Position numbers and translations under genes: made by a program. From Aliikangiella coralliicola (GTDB lineage: Bacteria; Pseudomonadota; Gammaproteobacteria; Enterobacterales; Kangiellaceae), in the NCBI RefSeq assembly GCF_007004725.1, contig NZ_ML660174.1, positions 1 to 64,000 on the forward strand: a stretch of 64,000 nt of DNA. Reading direction: 5' to 3'. Under the pieces are notes generated by a model. The model was not told the DNA's origin, did no database searches, and worked only from the letters and a program-made list of their open reading frames with translations. The stretch's first letter is position 1; each line of letters opens with the position of its first letter. Shown here piece by piece: positions 37,250-48,050 of the stretch.

Positions 37250-37618
37250 CTATTTTTTATTGACTATCAATTGGCTAGCCACGCAATACCCGAATAAAAC
37301 ACCAACACTATCTGCTATCATGTCTCCAATACTGAAACCTCTTCCTGGAATGTATAATTGAGCAAATTCGATTAATACTCCAAACAACAGAGAGGCCGCT
37401 AAGAGTGCTAGAGGAGGGAGCTTGCGGAAAGCTATCCTGAAAGCAAAAGTAAATCCAGCGAAAGCTGCAAAGTGGTAAAGTTTGTCGATGTTATGGATTG
37501 AAATCGGTTGTGGCGGTGTTGGAATTAATGTCAGATAAAGCATCGTGACGAAAACAACCCAGAAAAAAAATTTCCAGTAAATTCTGTATGATTTAGAGTT
37601 AAATAGTGCTTTAAACAT
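37250..37618 (-). CDS. VanZ-like membrane protein
   Basis: 122 residues with about four hydrophobic helices. The sequence IDKLYHFAAFAGFTFAF with the later FGVLIEFAQLYIPGRGFSIGDMIADSVGVLFGY is the standard VanZ-family pattern. The function is not established in Gram-negatives; in enterococci VanZ gives low teicoplanin resistance. It is divergent from the sulfurylase gene, and the 166-base gap between them should carry promoters for both. Confidence 0.87.
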   Translation of the reverse strand: MFKALFNSKSYRIYWKFFFWVVFVTMLYLTLIPTPPQPISIHNIDKLYHFAAFAGFTFAFRIAFRKLPPLALLAASLLFGVLIEFAQLYIPGRGFSIGDMIADSVGVLFGYCVASQLIVNKK

Positions 37619-37784
37619 TGATTGTTAAGTGGAACCAGCAAATTAGCGCGCATAATACCTGAATACTTTGGTTATAGATACATTCCAATCTGCTATTCAG
37701 TAAGTTATAAGCAGGGTGATAGAATTCTTACCAATACTTTCATTCAGTGCCATAAAAATCACTCAATTTTTGGAAACATTTACA

Positions 37785-39497
37785 ATGTCATCTTTGGTTG
37801 CTGCCCATGGGGGCGAATTAAAAAACTTATATTTACCTGAAGCGCAAGCCGAAGCAGAAAAAATTGCTGCAAAGGAGCTTGTATCATGGGATTTATCTCA
37901 TAGGCAACTGTGTGATATCGAATTGTTGCTAAATGGTGGCTTTTCTCCTCTGGAAGGTTTTCTTAGCGAGGTGGACTATGATTCTGTTGTAGAGAACTCT
38001 AGATTAGCAGATGGCACGCTTTGGCCTATGCCAGTGACTTTAGATGTTAGCGAAGATTTTGCAGAAGCTTTGTCACCTGGCGAGAGGATAGCACTTCGTG
38101 ATGAAGAAGGCGTCATTATCGCACTGCTTGAAGTCTCTGATAAATGGAGTCCTGATAAAAGTAAGGAAGCAGAAGCTGTCTTCGGAACTAATGATCAATT
38201 ACACCCAGCAGTTAATTATTTGTTTAATCAAGCCGGTGACGTTTATCTTGGTGGTAAGTTGATAGGCCTGGCTCGACCTAGCCATTATGACTTCAGGGGC
38301 TTAAGAGATTCTCCAAAAGAGCTTCGTGCAAAATTTGAAAAATGGGGCTGGAAGAAAATCGTTGCATTTCAGACTCGAAATCCAATGCATAGAGCTCATC
38401 AGGAACTAACTTTCAGAGCCGCAAAACAAGTTGAAGCAAACTTATTAATTCATCCTGTTGTTGGTATGACTAAGCCTGGCGACGTTGATCATTTTAGTCG
38501 AGTGCGTTGCTATGAACATGTATTGGCAGAGTACCCTGAACAGACAACCATGCTGAGTCTATTGCCTTTGGCTATGCGCATGGGGGGCCCAAGAGAAGCT
38601 GTTTGGCATGCAATTATCCGCAAAAATTATGGTTGCTCTCACTTTATCGTTGGTCGAGATCATGCCGGTCCTGGTAAAGACTCTAATGGCAAAGATTTCT
38701 ACGGTGCTTATGATGCGCAAGAGTTGATGCAAGAATATAAGGACGAGCTTGGAATTGAAATGGTCCCATTTCAGATGATGGTTTATGTGGAAGAAAAAGC
38801 AGAGTACGAGTCAATTGATGAAGTACAAGAAGGGCAAACAGTGCTTAATATTTCTGGAACTGAGTTTCGTCGCCGATTAACTGAAGGTCTTGATGTGCCG
38901 GAGTGGTTTTCTTATCCAACGGTTGTTAAAGAGCTCAGAAAACGCTATCCAGCGCGCCACAAACAAGGCTTAACTGTGTTTTTTACGGGGCTTTCAGGTT
39001 CTGGCAAGTCGACCATTGCAAATGCGTTGCTGACCAAATTAATGGAACTTGGCGAGCGCTCAATTACTTTACTTGATGGAGATGTGGTCAGAAAACACCT
39101 TTCAAGTGAATTAGGTTTTTCAAAAGAGCATCGGAATTTAAATATTCAGCGAATAGGCTATGTTGCTAGCGAGATAACCAAAAATGGTGGAATCGCGATT
39201 TGTGCGCCAATTGCACCTTATCGGGAAACTCGCCGTCAAGTTAGAGAAATGATTAAGCCTGTTGGAGGTTTTGTCGAAGTTCATGTTTCAACGGCCTTGG
39301 AAGTCTGTGAACAGCGTGATAGAAAAGGACTTTATGCAAAAGCTCGAGAGGGAATTATTAAAGAATTCACTGGCATTAGTGATCCTTATGAAATTCCAGA
39401 AAATCCCGAGCTTGTTATTGATACCGTTGGATGTACGCCAGATGAAGCTGCCCAGAGAATTATTCTAAAGCTCGAAGGTATGGGATATATTAAATAA
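37785..39497 (+). CDS. Bifunctional sulfate adenylyltransferase / adenylylsulfate kinase
   Basis: 570 residues from ATG 37785; the frame is open 23 codons further upstream, but ATG 37785 gives the family-like N-terminus. The N-terminal domain is a homomeric Sat-type ATP sulfurylase (QTRNPMHRAH at 196-205, GRDHAGPG). The C-terminal domain is an APS kinase with P-loop GLSGSGKST at about 403-411 and LDGDVVRKHLSSELGFS. The single chain converts sulfate and ATP to PAPS. It therefore differs from the CysDN/CysC system and can supply the sulfotransferase at 8546-9463. A role in sulfate assimilation is equally possible, but no other cys genes are adjacent. Confidence 0.95.
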   Translation: MSSLVAAHGGELKNLYLPEAQAEAEKIAAKELVSWDLSHRQLCDIELLLNGGFSPLEGFLSEVDYDSVVENSRLADGTLWPMPVTLDVSEDFAEALSPGERIALRDEEGVIIALLEVSDKWSPDKSKEAEAVFGTNDQLHPAVNYLFNQAGDVYLGGKLIGLARPSHYDFRGLRDSPKELRAKFEKWGWKKIVAFQTRNPMHRAHQELTFRAAKQVEANLLIHPVVGMTKPGDVDHFSRVRCYEHVLAEYPEQTTMLSLLPLAMRMGGPREAVWHAIIRKNYGCSHFIVGRDHAGPGKDSNGKDFYGAYDAQELMQEYKDELGIEMVPFQMMVYVEEKAEYESIDEVQEGQTVLNISGTEFRRRLTEGLDVPEWFSYPTVVKELRKRYPARHKQGLTVFFTGLSGSGKSTIANALLTKLMELGERSITLLDGDVVRKHLSSELGFSKEHRNLNIQRIGYVASEITKNGGIAICAPIAPYRETRRQVREMIKPVGGFVEVHVSTALEVCEQRDRKGLYAKAREGIIKEFTGISDPYEIPENPELVIDTVGCTPDEAAQRIILKLEGMGYIK

Positions 39498-39743
39498 ACC
39501 AGTGCTATATGTTCTTTTTTAAATGCTTTCTCTTGCGATTATTTTGAGTGAGGGAAAGCAGGTAGTAAGACTGACTATGATAATATGAAGAAATATTCGC
39601 TAATGTGCTGATAAATAACGGCGATTAATAAAGTCAGGTAACTAAATTATTGCTAACTTTTTGTCTTTATTACCGCTTTCTTTTCTTTGCTTTCTGGTTG
39701 CTTATTAGCTATTATCCGCGTAATTTAAAGAAAGATTGTCAGC
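39498..39743. other. Intergenic region upstream of thrS
   Basis: 246 AT-rich bases after the sulfurylase gene, continuing into the hairpin and small frame described at 39744-39857 (368 bases without a standard gene in all). I see no tRNA, T-box or other recognisable RNA. A thrS promoter is expected here but not identified. Confidence 0.35.
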
Positions 39744-39857
39744 ATGTCCTTTAAAAAGCACCTATTCGGTGCTTTTCGTGGTTTTTCAGGGGCGAGAAAT
39801 TCGACTATTAAAGCGAATAGACTTCTTTCAACAAAAAATTGTAGAGATAAGGTTTAA
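39744..39857 (+). promoter_or_regulatory. Possible thrS leader: 37-codon frame containing a terminator-like hairpin
   Basis: ATG 39744 opens a 37-codon frame (MSFKKHLFGAFRGFSGARN...) that stops 8 bases before thrS. Inside it AAAAGCACC (39754-39762) pairs with GGTGCTTTT (39768-39776) around a 5-base loop. This could be a transcription terminator for the upstream gene or an attenuator for thrS. The frame has no strong Shine-Dalgarno sequence and is not Thr-rich, so translation is doubtful. Confidence 0.4.
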
Positions 39858-39865
39858 CGAAAACT

Positions 39866-41785
39866 ATGCCAGTAATTACACTTCCTGACGGTAGTAAAAG
39901 AGAGTTTGATAGTGCCGTCACTGTCCATCAAGTTGCAGCGGATATCGGCCCTGGCCTGGCGAAGGCTGCTTTGGCTGGTAAAGTTAATGGCAAAGACGTT
40001 GATACCTCTTACAAAATTTCAGAAGATGTTGAACTTGCGATCATTACTGAAAGAGATGAGGACGCCCTTGAGGTACTTCGTCACTCATGTGCTCATCTGC
40101 TCGCACAAGCAGTTAAAGCTCTTTTCCCTGAAGCCCAGGTCACTATTGGTCCTGTAGTTGATAATGGTTTCTACTACGATTTTGCATATGAGCGTCCTTT
40201 TACTCCAGAAGATTTGCTAGCAATTGAAAAGAAGATGGCTGAATTGGCAAAGGCAGATTTTGCTGTTGAGCGTTCAGTCATGATGCGTGACGAGGCGGTG
40301 ACTTTCTTTAAGGATATGGGAGAGGCCTACAAAGCGGAAATTATTGCGAGTATTCCGGGTAATGAAGAGATTTCCTTGTATAAGCAAGGTGATTTTATTG
40401 ACCTATGCCGGGGCCCTCATATTCCAAGTACTGGAAAACTAAAGGCTTTTAAATTGATGAAAGTTGCAGGTGCCTATTGGCGTGGTGACTCTAACAACGA
40501 GATGCTACAAAGAATTTATGGTACTTGTTGGGCCAATAAGAAAGATCTGAAAGCTTATCTGCACCGTCTGGAAGAGGCTGAGAAGCGTGATCACCGCAAA
40601 GTGGGTAAGCAGCTAGAACTATTTCACTTCCAGGAAGAGTCTCCGGGCATGGTGTTTTGGCATAACGATGGTTGGACTATTTTCAAGGAACTTGAAGCCT
40701 ATATCCGTCAGGTTTTGAAAAAGCATGATTATCAAGAAGTTAAGGCGCCACAAGTACTTGACCGAACTCTATGGGAAAAGTCTGGTCATTGGGATAAGTT
40801 TAAAGAAGATATGTTTACCACTGAGTCTGAAAATCGGACCTATGCGGTTAAGCCAATGAATTGTCCAGGTCATATTCTTATTTACAATCAAGGACTTAAA
40901 TCATATCGAGACCTTCCTCTCCGCATTGCAGAGTTTGGTTCGTGTCATCGCAACGAGCCTTCAGGCGCGCTACATGGCTTAATGCGAGTGCGTGGATTTA
41001 CGCAAGATGATGCCCATGTGTTTTGTACTGAAGAACAAATTCAGGACGAAGTTTCGATATTAATAGATATGATTTACAACGTGTATGCTGATTTTGGTTT
41101 TGAAAAAATCGAAATTAAGCTTTCAACGCGCCCTGAAAAGCGGGTAGGTAGTGATGAAATATGGGAACAAGCAGAGAAAGCTTTAGCGGAAGCCTTATCA
41201 TCGAAGGGCATCGAATACGAATTACAGCCGGGTGAAGGCGCTTTTTACGGGCCTAAAATCGAATTTGCCTTGAGAGATTGCTTAGATAGAGTGTGGCAGT
41301 GCGGCACGGTGCAGCTAGATTTCTCTATGCCAGGTCGTTTGGAAGCAGAATATGTGGCCGAAGATGGCACTAAAAAAACGCCAGTCATGATTCATCGGGC
41401 GGTATTAGGTTCACTTGAGAGATTTATTGGTATTTTAATCGAAGAATACGCTGGAAAATTTCCGCCTTGGTTAGCGCCAAAACAGGCGGTAGTGATGAAT
41501 ATTACCGATAAACAGAGTGAATATGTGCAAAATTGTGTGAAATATTTGTCTTCTCAAGGGTTTAGAGTCAATTCGGACTTGAGAAACGAGAAAATCGGCT
41601 TTAAAATTCGCCAACATACACTGCAACGTGTTCCTTACCTATTGGTGGCAGGTGATCGAGAGGTGGAAACTGGAACTCTTTCGGTTCGAACTCGCTCTGG
41701 TAAAGATTTGGGGAGCCTTAGCTTAGAGGCTTTTTCAGAGCAGTTAAATGCTGATATTGCGTTAAAAGGACGATTTAAGGAATAA
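39866..41785 (+). CDS. thrS: Threonyl-tRNA synthetase
   Basis: 639 residues, the typical length (E. coli 642). It charges tRNA-Thr. An N-terminal TGS domain (1-61) is followed by the editing domain with [11 protein letters not shown] (the HxxxH zinc/editing site), then the class II catalytic core with the zinc-binding Cys of [33 protein letters not shown] (motif 2 region) and [13 protein letters not shown] (motif 3), and a C-terminal anticodon-binding domain. It is the first gene of the conserved translation cluster, followed by infC after 90 bases. Confidence 0.98.
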   Translation: MPVITLPDGSKREFDSAVTVHQVAADIGPGLAKAALAGKVNGKDVDTSYKISEDVELAIITERDEDALEVLRHSCAHLLAQAVKALFPEAQVTIGPVVDNGFYYDFAYERPFTPEDLLAIEKKMAELAKADFAVERSVMMRDEAVTFFKDMGEAYKAEIIASIPGNEEISLYKQGDFIDLCRGPHIPSTGKLKAFKLMKVAGAYWRGDSNNEMLQRIYGTCWANKKDLKAYLHRLEEAEKRDHRKVGKQLELFHFQEESPGMVFWHNDGWTIFKELEAYIRQVLKKHDYQEVKAPQVLDRTLWEKSGHWDKFKEDMFTTESENRTYAVKPMNCPGHILIYNQGLKSYRDLPLRIAEFGSCHRNEPSGALHGLMRVRGFTQDDAHVFCTEEQIQDEVSILIDMIYNVYADFGFEKIEIKLSTRPEKRVGSDEIWEQAEKALAEALSSKGIEYELQPGEGAFYGPKIEFALRDCLDRVWQCGTVQLDFSMPGRLEAEYVAEDGTKKTPVMIHRAVLGSLERFIGILIEEYAGKFPPWLAPKQAVVMNITDKQSEYVQNCVKYLSSQGFRVNSDLRNEKIGFKIRQHTLQRVPYLLVAGDREVETGTLSVRTRSGKDLGSLSLEAFSEQLNADIALKGRFKE

Positions 41786-41875
41786 AAATATTTTTCCACT
41801 ATAGTTAAGGTGGATAAATTGAGTGTTATCAATCGTAGCGTTGTAGATTATTTTTAATAAAAGAGGATAAAAAAC

Positions 41876-42421
41876 ATTAAAAGACCAAGACCAAAAACAG
41901 GCCCAAAAGAACAACGTGCCAGTATTAATGATGAAATAACGGCACCAGAAGTTCGGTTGATTGGTTCTGATGGAGAAGCAATAGGCGTTGTTTCAATTCG
42001 TGAAGCACAGCAGGCTGCAGATACCGCAAATCTTGATTTAGTTGAAGTTTCACCAGGAGCGACTCCTCCTGTTTGTAAAATCATGGATTATGGCAAATAT
42101 ATCTTTGAGCAGAAGAAAGCCAAAGCCGCTGCGAAAAAGAAACAGACTATTGTTCATGTAAAAGAAATTAAGTTCCGTCCAGGTACAGATATCGGCGATT
42201 ACAATGTTAAGCTTCGTAAGTTGCAAGAGTTTCTGGAAGATGGCGATAAGACCAAGATTACTGTAAGATTTCGCGGTCGAGAAATGGCGCATAAAGAACT
42301 CGGAATGGAATTGCTGCAGCGGGTTGAAAAAGACTTGGCTGAGTATGGTGAAGTCGAGGCGCGACCAAAATTAGAAGGGCGTCAAATGATTATGGTCATT
42401 GCCCCTAAGAAGAAAAAGTAA
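41876..42421 (+). CDS. infC: Translation initiation factor IF-3
   Basis: 181 residues from an ATT start codon, the classical rare start of infC that lets IF-3 repress its own translation by rejecting non-standard starts. AGAGGA lies 8 bases before it. The N-domain ([23 protein letters not shown]...[21 protein letters not shown]) and C-domain ([34 protein letters not shown]) are complete. Starting at the next standard codon would remove the conserved N-terminus. Confidence 0.97.
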   Translation: MKRPRPKTGPKEQRASINDEITAPEVRLIGSDGEAIGVVSIREAQQAADTANLDLVEVSPGATPPVCKIMDYGKYIFEQKKAKAAAKKKQTIVHVKEIKFRPGTDIGDYNVKLRKLQEFLEDGDKTKITVRFRGREMAHKELGMELLQRVEKDLAEYGEVEARPKLEGRQMIMVIAPKKKK

Positions 42422-42600
42422 TTATTCAGTTTTACTGAATAATTGAAGTTTTGAGAATCATTCGTTTAAGTAATCTTAAGTCAATGGTTCGAAGTAGCAT
42501 AAGTCGCTAGGAGGGAAACCTGCTAGCGCTTTGTTCGTGCAAGGTTTTTGGCAACCCTGTATGAACTGGTGAGAAGGCTTAAATGCCTTCTTTTTGTTAA
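42420..42600 (+). promoter_or_regulatory. infC-rpmI leader with hairpins and attenuator-like terminator
   Basis: The 272-base gap between infC and rpmI holds AATTATTCAG/CTGAATAATT (42420-42429 with 42435-42444), CGCTAG/CTAGCG (42505-42510 with 42523-42528), and a terminator stem AGAAGGC/GCCTTCT (42572-42578 with 42585-42591) followed by a T-run. A terminator inside this operon suggests transcription attenuation of rpmI-rplT, plausibly by ribosomal protein L20. That regulator is inferred. Confidence 0.6.
42572..42598 (+). terminator. Rho-independent terminator in the rpmI leader
   Basis: 7-base-pair stem AGAAGGC/GCCTTCT with a 6-base loop, followed by TTTTTGTT. It sits about 95 bases before the rpmI start, in the middle of a normally co-transcribed operon, which points to a conditional (attenuator) role. 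Confidence 0.7.
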
Positions 42601-42693
42601 GCACTGATAGGTAATTAACGGGGCTAAATACGCAGTTTTTATGAATTGTTTATTAAGGTTCGACCTACAGATGATAATTGGAGTAAAAAAGCA

Positions 42694-42891
42694 ATGCCAA
42701 AAATAAAATCTGATAGCGGCGCTGCAAAGCGTTTTAAGAAAACAGGTAAAGGTGGTTTTAAGCATGCTCAATCGCATCGTCGCCACATTCTTACAAAGAA
42801 AAGCACCAAGCGGAAGCGTCATTTGCGTGATATGCAAATGGTTGCACCTGCTGATGTTGAACAGCTGAATCGTCAGCTTCCTTACGCTTAA
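42694..42891 (+). CDS. rpmI: 50S ribosomal protein L35
   Basis: 65 residues, the usual length. The very basic sequence [20 protein letters not shown] with [18 protein letters not shown] is characteristic of L35. ATG 42694 has GGAG upstream and gives the family start; the upstream extension of the frame is not coding. It is followed 18 bases later by rplT. Confidence 0.98.
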   Translation: MPKIKSDSGAAKRFKKTGKGGFKHAQSHRRHILTKKSTKRKRHLRDMQMVAPADVEQLNRQLPYA

Positions 42892-42909
42892 GAATGGGAG
42901 AATTAAAAG

Positions 42910-43266
42910 ATGCCTAGAGTAAAACGTGGTGTGACAGCCCATAAGCGTCACAAAAAAGTTTTAAAAGCTGCAAAAGGTTACTATGGTGCTCGTAGTCGAG
43001 TATTCCGTGTTGCAAAACAAGCTGTAACCAAAGCTGCTCAATATGCTTACCGTGACCGTCGTCAGCGCAAACGTCAGTTCCGCGCTTTGTGGATTCAACG
43101 TATTAATGCTGAAGCTCGTGTTAATGGAATGTCTTACAGTCAATTCATTAATGGCCTGAAAAAAGCGTCAATTGAAATTGATCGTAAAATTCTGGCTGAT
43201 ATTGCTGTATTTGATAAGGCTGCATTTGCTACTTTGGTAGAAAAAGCAAAAGCCGCTCTTGCTTAA
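42910..43266 (+). CDS. rplT: 50S ribosomal protein L20
   Basis: 118 residues, full length. [18 protein letters not shown] and the [21 protein letters not shown] block are L20 signatures. L20 is an early assembly protein binding 23S rRNA and in E. coli also represses rpmI-rplT translation. A strong terminator follows. Confidence 0.98.
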   Translation: MPRVKRGVTAHKRHKKVLKAAKGYYGARSRVFRVAKQAVTKAAQYAYRDRRQRKRQFRALWIQRINAEARVNGMSYSQFINGLKKASIEIDRKILADIAVFDKAAFATLVEKAKAALA

Positions 43267-43325
43267 GCACTAGCTGACTTGGGTGTGATTTAGTTATTTA
43301 CTAAATATCCCCAACAGTAATTTGA

Positions 43326-43358
43326 AAGGAAGGGTAATTGTTACCCTTCCTTTTTTTT
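43326..43358 (+). terminator. Strong Rho-independent terminator between rplT and pheS
   Basis: 12-base-pair stem AAGGAAGGGTAA (43326-43337) with its complement (43341-43352) and a 3-base loop, running into eight T. It may fully end the ribosomal-protein operon or act as an attenuator for pheST. No Phe-rich leader peptide is visible before it. Confidence 0.9.
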
Positions 43359-43555
43359 ATCCAAGATTGCTTATTGGGCTTTGATATAAGAATAAGCTCT
43401 AAACCATATACTCTGGTCAGTTTGCGTGGGATATTAATGGTTTAGTCAAATAAGTAATTGAGCCAAGTAAATTGGCTAAAGTAAGTAGCTAAGCCAAATA
43501 GTAGGCTGTCTACAAAACTGATAGAAAAAACAATTAGTATAATTGGAAAAATTAA

Positions 43556-44578
<1,023 letters not shown>

Positions 44579-44701
44579 AGATTGCTGATCCGCTAGAGCG
44601 TGCCACAGCGACAAGTTTTGTGGTTGTTAGAATTAAAAATTTGGCGACGAACACTTTAATTTGATTTCTGATTTCGCCTGAAATGTTTGGAAAAATAAAT
44701 A

Positions 44702-47080
44702 ATGAAATTTAGTGAAAATTGGCTGAGAACGTGGGTAAACCCTGAAATTAAGACGGATGAGTTAATCTCAACCTTAACAATGGCAGGTCTTGAAGTCGAT
44801 GGTTTTGAGAACATCGGAGCCGAATTGGAAGGGATACTTGTCGGGTTAATTGAGAAAACAGAACAGCACCCCGAAGCTGACAAATTACAGGTTTGTAGCG
44901 TCAATGTGGGAGCGGATGAAAATTTACAAATTATTTGTGGTGCGCCAAATGCGAGAGAGGGACTGAAAGTCGCAGTCGCTACTATCGGATGTGTATTGCC
45001 CGGTGACTTTAAAATTAAAAAAGCTAAATTGCGTGGTGTTCATTCATTCGGAATGCTTTGCTCAGGAAAAGAGCTGCAAATTTCTGATGAGCATGACGGC
45101 ATTATGGAGCTTGCTGAAAGCGCCGTAATTGGTGAACAATTAATTGATTATCTTGGCATGAAAGACACTGCAATTGATGTTGACTTAACGCCGAATAGAG
45201 GAGATTGCTTAGGTATAAAAGGCATCGCGACCGAAGTCGGTGTTTTAACCCAAACTCCTGTTACGCAGGTTGAAGTTAAGCCGGCAGAAGTGACTATCGA
45301 CGACAAGGTTGAAGTGAATCTGACTGCCCCTGAAGCTAACCCTCGTTTCGTGGCTAGAGTTATTAAGAATGTCAACATTAATGCAGAAACACCTGAGTGG
45401 ATGAAAGCCAGGTTGCTTGCGTCAGATATTCGAAGTATCGATGCAGTGGTTGACGTGACTAACTACGTGATGTTGGAGCTTGGCCATCCAATGCACGCAT
45501 TCGATTTAAATAATTTGAATGGTGCAATTGAAGTTCGCTTTGCGCGTGAAGGCGAAAAACTTACTTTGCTCGACGATCAGGAAATTGAATTAAGAACTGA
45601 TACATTGGTTGTTGCTGATGATGAGAAAAATTTATCATTAGCGGGAATAATGGGTGGTAAATACACTGGAATAAACCCAGACACAAAAGATCTATTACTG
45701 GAAGCTGCTCACTGGGATCCTGTTTATATTGCAGGAAAGGCAAGAAGTTATGGACTGCACACCGATGCATCGCACCGATTTGAGCGAGGAGTTGATTACA
45801 ATCTGAGTGCAGAGACCATTGAGAGAGCAACTGAATTACTGCTAGAAATTGTTGGTGGGCAAGCAGGGCCTTTAGTTGACGAAATCAATCAGGCACATTT
45901 CCCAGAATCGCGCAGCGTCAAATTGCGCAGAGCTCGTATCGAGCGCTTACTGGGAATTAAACTGGAAGACGAGCAAATCGAAGATATTTTAACTCGCCTT
46001 GGCATGGGATTGACTTCAAACGAAGAAGGTTGGCTAGTTGAAATTCCGAGCCGCCGCTTTGATATTTCAATTGAAGCGGATTTGATTGAAGAACTCGTCA
46101 GAATTTATGGATACAACAAAGTTCCAAGCCGAAAACCTGTTAGTGAAATGTCGATGATCAGACAGCCTGAAAATCGTCTCCAACGGCTTCAGTTAACCCA
46201 TGCATTAGCGGATCGAGGATATCAGGAAGCAATCACTTATACCTTTGTCGATAAGGATTCTCAGCAACTCATAGACCCCGAAGTAGAGCCACTAGCGTTA
46301 TTAAATCCGATTTCATCAGAGTTGGGCGTAATGAGAACTTCGTTGTGGCCCGGACTTCTAAAATCTGTAGAATATAATCAGAAGCGGCAACACGACCAGG
46401 TTCGTCTATTTGAAACCGGGTTAAAATTTGTACCTGGTGAAGACGGTCTGGTTCAAACGCCAGTAATAGCCGGCGTTATTTCTGGCCGGCGTTGTGCGGA
46501 AAATTGGGAAGCAGCCAATGAGAAAGTCGATTTTTACGATTTGAAAGGGGATCTTGAGGCGATATTTAAGTTAACTGCCGCAAGTGAGCAATTTACTTTT
46601 GTTGCGGCGCAACGAGATGGACTTCACCCTGGACAAACCGCCGAAATATTACGAAATGGCCGAAACTGCGGATTTATTGGGAAATTACACCCTCAAACGC
46701 AAAAAGAATTTGATCTTGACGAGGCTGCTTACGTATTTGAGCTAGACTTAAAGCGTGTGTTAGCAAGAAAAATACCTGATTTCAGCCCTTTATCAAAATT
46801 TCCCGCCATTCGTCGAGATTTGGCAATTTTGATAAAAGAAAGCGTGACATCTACGCAAATTGTTGATTTAATTGGACAAACAGCCAAAAGTTGGCTAAAT
46901 AATATTGTGATATTTGATATTTATCGCGGCAAGGGGATTGAGCCTGGTTATAAGAGTGTAGCGATTGGTTTTACGCTTCAACGGTCAGACAGAACCTTTA
47001 AGGAAGCCGAGATAAATAAGACAATGGAACGAATTATTTCAGTGTTATCAGATAAACTGGGTGCAGTTTTGAGGGAGTAG
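44702..47080 (+). CDS. pheT: Phenylalanyl-tRNA synthetase beta subunit
   Basis: 792 residues (E. coli 795). An N-terminal EMAP/OB-fold tRNA-binding domain ([10 protein letters not shown]...[16 protein letters not shown]), B3/B4 editing region ([20 protein letters not shown]), B5 domain, and C-terminal anticodon-binding FDX-ACB domain ([14 protein letters not shown]) are in the standard order. It works with PheS. The gene ends 2 bases before ihfA, so these are co-transcribed. Confidence 0.98.
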   Translation: MKFSENWLRTWVNPEIKTDELISTLTMAGLEVDGFENIGAELEGILVGLIEKTEQHPEADKLQVCSVNVGADENLQIICGAPNAREGLKVAVATIGCVLPGDFKIKKAKLRGVHSFGMLCSGKELQISDEHDGIMELAESAVIGEQLIDYLGMKDTAIDVDLTPNRGDCLGIKGIATEVGVLTQTPVTQVEVKPAEVTIDDKVEVNLTAPEANPRFVARVIKNVNINAETPEWMKARLLASDIRSIDAVVDVTNYVMLELGHPMHAFDLNNLNGAIEVRFAREGEKLTLLDDQEIELRTDTLVVADDEKNLSLAGIMGGKYTGINPDTKDLLLEAAHWDPVYIAGKARSYGLHTDASHRFERGVDYNLSAETIERATELLLEIVGGQAGPLVDEINQAHFPESRSVKLRRARIERLLGIKLEDEQIEDILTRLGMGLTSNEEGWLVEIPSRRFDISIEADLIEELVRIYGYNKVPSRKPVSEMSMIRQPENRLQRLQLTHALADRGYQEAITYTFVDKDSQQLIDPEVEPLALLNPISSELGVMRTSLWPGLLKSVEYNQKRQHDQVRLFETGLKFVPGEDGLVQTPVIAGVISGRRCAENWEAANEKVDFYDLKGDLEAIFKLTAASEQFTFVAAQRDGLHPGQTAEILRNGRNCGFIGKLHPQTQKEFDLDEAAYVFELDLKRVLARKIPDFSPLSKFPAIRRDLAILIKESVTSTQIVDLIGQTAKSWLNNIVIFDIYRGKGIEPGYKSVAIGFTLQRSDRTFKEAEINKTMERIISVLSDKLGAVLRE

Positions 47081-47082
47081 AG

Positions 47083-47382
47083 ATGGCATTAACTAAAGCA
47101 GATATGGCAGAGCGTTTATTCGAAGATTTGGGACTGAATAAACGTGAAGCAAAAGAGATGGTTGAAGGATTTTATGAGGAAATTCGTAATTCTTTATCAA
47201 CTAATCAGCAGGTAAAATTGTCCGGTTTTGGCAATTTTGACCTTCGCGATAAAAAACAACGTCCTGGACGTAACCCAAAAACTGGCGAAGAGATACCTAT
47301 TAGCGCTCGGCGTGTAGTGACTTTTCGCCCCGGACAGAAACTTAAAGCCCGAGTAGAGGCCTATGCTGGAAGCGAGCAATAA
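47083..47382 (+). CDS. ihfA: Integration host factor alpha subunit
   Basis: 99 residues. DNA-bending subunit that pairs with IhfB. The HU/IHF signature is complete: [68 protein letters not shown] overlaps the end of pheT and serves as Shine-Dalgarno sequence. The last 20 bases overlap the MerR-type gene. Confidence 0.98.
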   Translation: MALTKADMAERLFEDLGLNKREAKEMVEGFYEEIRNSLSTNQQVKLSGFGNFDLRDKKQRPGRNPKTGEEIPISARRVVTFRPGQKLKARVEAYAGSEQ

Positions 47383-47707
47383 TAACGAACTTTTACCGAT
47401 ACCTGACAAGCGATACTTCACAATCGGTGAGGTAAGCGAGCTTTGTCTTGTCAAACCGCATGTACTAAGGTATTGGGAACAAGAGTTTCCACAACTTAAA
47501 CCGGTAAAGCGGCGAGGTAATCGTCGCTATTATCAGCGTGATGACGTTCTAGTTATCCGAGAAATCCGAGAGTTATTGTACGATCAAGGGTTTACCATTG
47601 GTGGTGCACGTCAACAACTCGAAGCCGCTGAAAATGGGCCTGATCCACAAGCAATCCAGGCTATTATTAGTGATCTTGAAGAAGTACTAAGTATTCTAAA
47701 AAGCTGA
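47363..47707 (+). CDS. MerR-family transcriptional regulator
   Basis: 114 residues. An N-terminal winged helix of MerR type ([28 protein letters not shown], then [13 protein letters not shown]) is followed by a short dimerisation helix. There is no sizeable ligand domain or Cys-based metal site. This gene follows ihfA in many Gammaproteobacteria, with tRNA-Pro next. The target is unknown. The 20-base overlap with ihfA implies coupled translation. Confidence 0.93.
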   Translation: MLEASNNNELLPIPDKRYFTIGEVSELCLVKPHVLRYWEQEFPQLKPVKRRGNRRYYQRDDVLVIREIRELLYDQGFTIGGARQQLEAAENGPDPQAIQAIISDLEEVLSILKS

Positions 47708-47729
47708 TTTATCTGAATCTTAAATAAAA

Positions 47730-47755
47730 CAAGCGATAGCAGAAACTATCGCTTG
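47730..47755 (+). terminator. Hairpin after the MerR-type gene
   Basis: CAAGCGATAG (47730-47739) pairs perfectly with CTATCGCTTG (47746-47755) around a 6-base loop, 22 bases after the stop codon. A T-run is lacking, so it may be a processing or 3'-stabilising hairpin rather than an efficient terminator. Confidence 0.55.
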
Positions 47756-47780
47756 CAATGAGATTTAAATCGGGTAATAT
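47753..47780 (+). promoter_or_regulatory. Promoter of tRNA-Pro
   Basis: TTGCAA (47753-47758) and TAATAT (47775-47780) are spaced by 16 bases and followed by the GC-rich TCGGCCCC. A GC-rich discriminator is typical of stable-RNA promoters under stringent control. Transcription should start near 47787. Confidence 0.65.
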
Positions 47781-47817
47781 TCGGCCCCACAAATTAGTTT
47801 GTTCAAACTAATCCAAT

Positions 47818-47894
47818 CGGAGCGTGGCGCAGCCTGGTAGCGCACTTGCATGGGGTGCAAGTGGTCGGAGGTTCAAATCCTCTCGCTCCGACCA
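47818..47894 (+). tRNA. tRNA-Pro (anticodon GGG)
   Basis: 77 bases with CCA encoded. Acceptor CGGAGCG pairs with CGCTCCG; the D-arm is GCGC...GCGC; the anticodon stem CTTGC/GCAAG encloses ATGGGGT with anticodon GGG; the T-arm GGAGG-TTCAAAT-CCTCT is complete. It closely resembles E. coli proL and sits in the conserved place after ihfA-merR. Confidence 0.97.
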
Positions 47895-48050
47895 AATTCT
47901 TTCTATTAAATTTACCACCTTCATTTTTATCACATTCTAATATATTGGTATCCAAAGAATGTCGTGCTAGTGTGTGAGAAATTGTCGATGTTTGATATAG
48001 GATACTTTATAAAATCGGGGTGTCTGATATTTATTTTTTAGCGCTCTTGC

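Noticed and set aside
39498-39865. T-box riboswitch upstream of thrS
   Set aside because: T-boxes are essentially absent from Gammaproteobacteria, and no T-box consensus or specifier loop could be found.
43267-43555. pheM-type leader peptide and attenuator for pheST
   Set aside because: The terminator is real, but no Phe-rich short frame with ribosome-binding site precedes it, so I list it only as a terminator.
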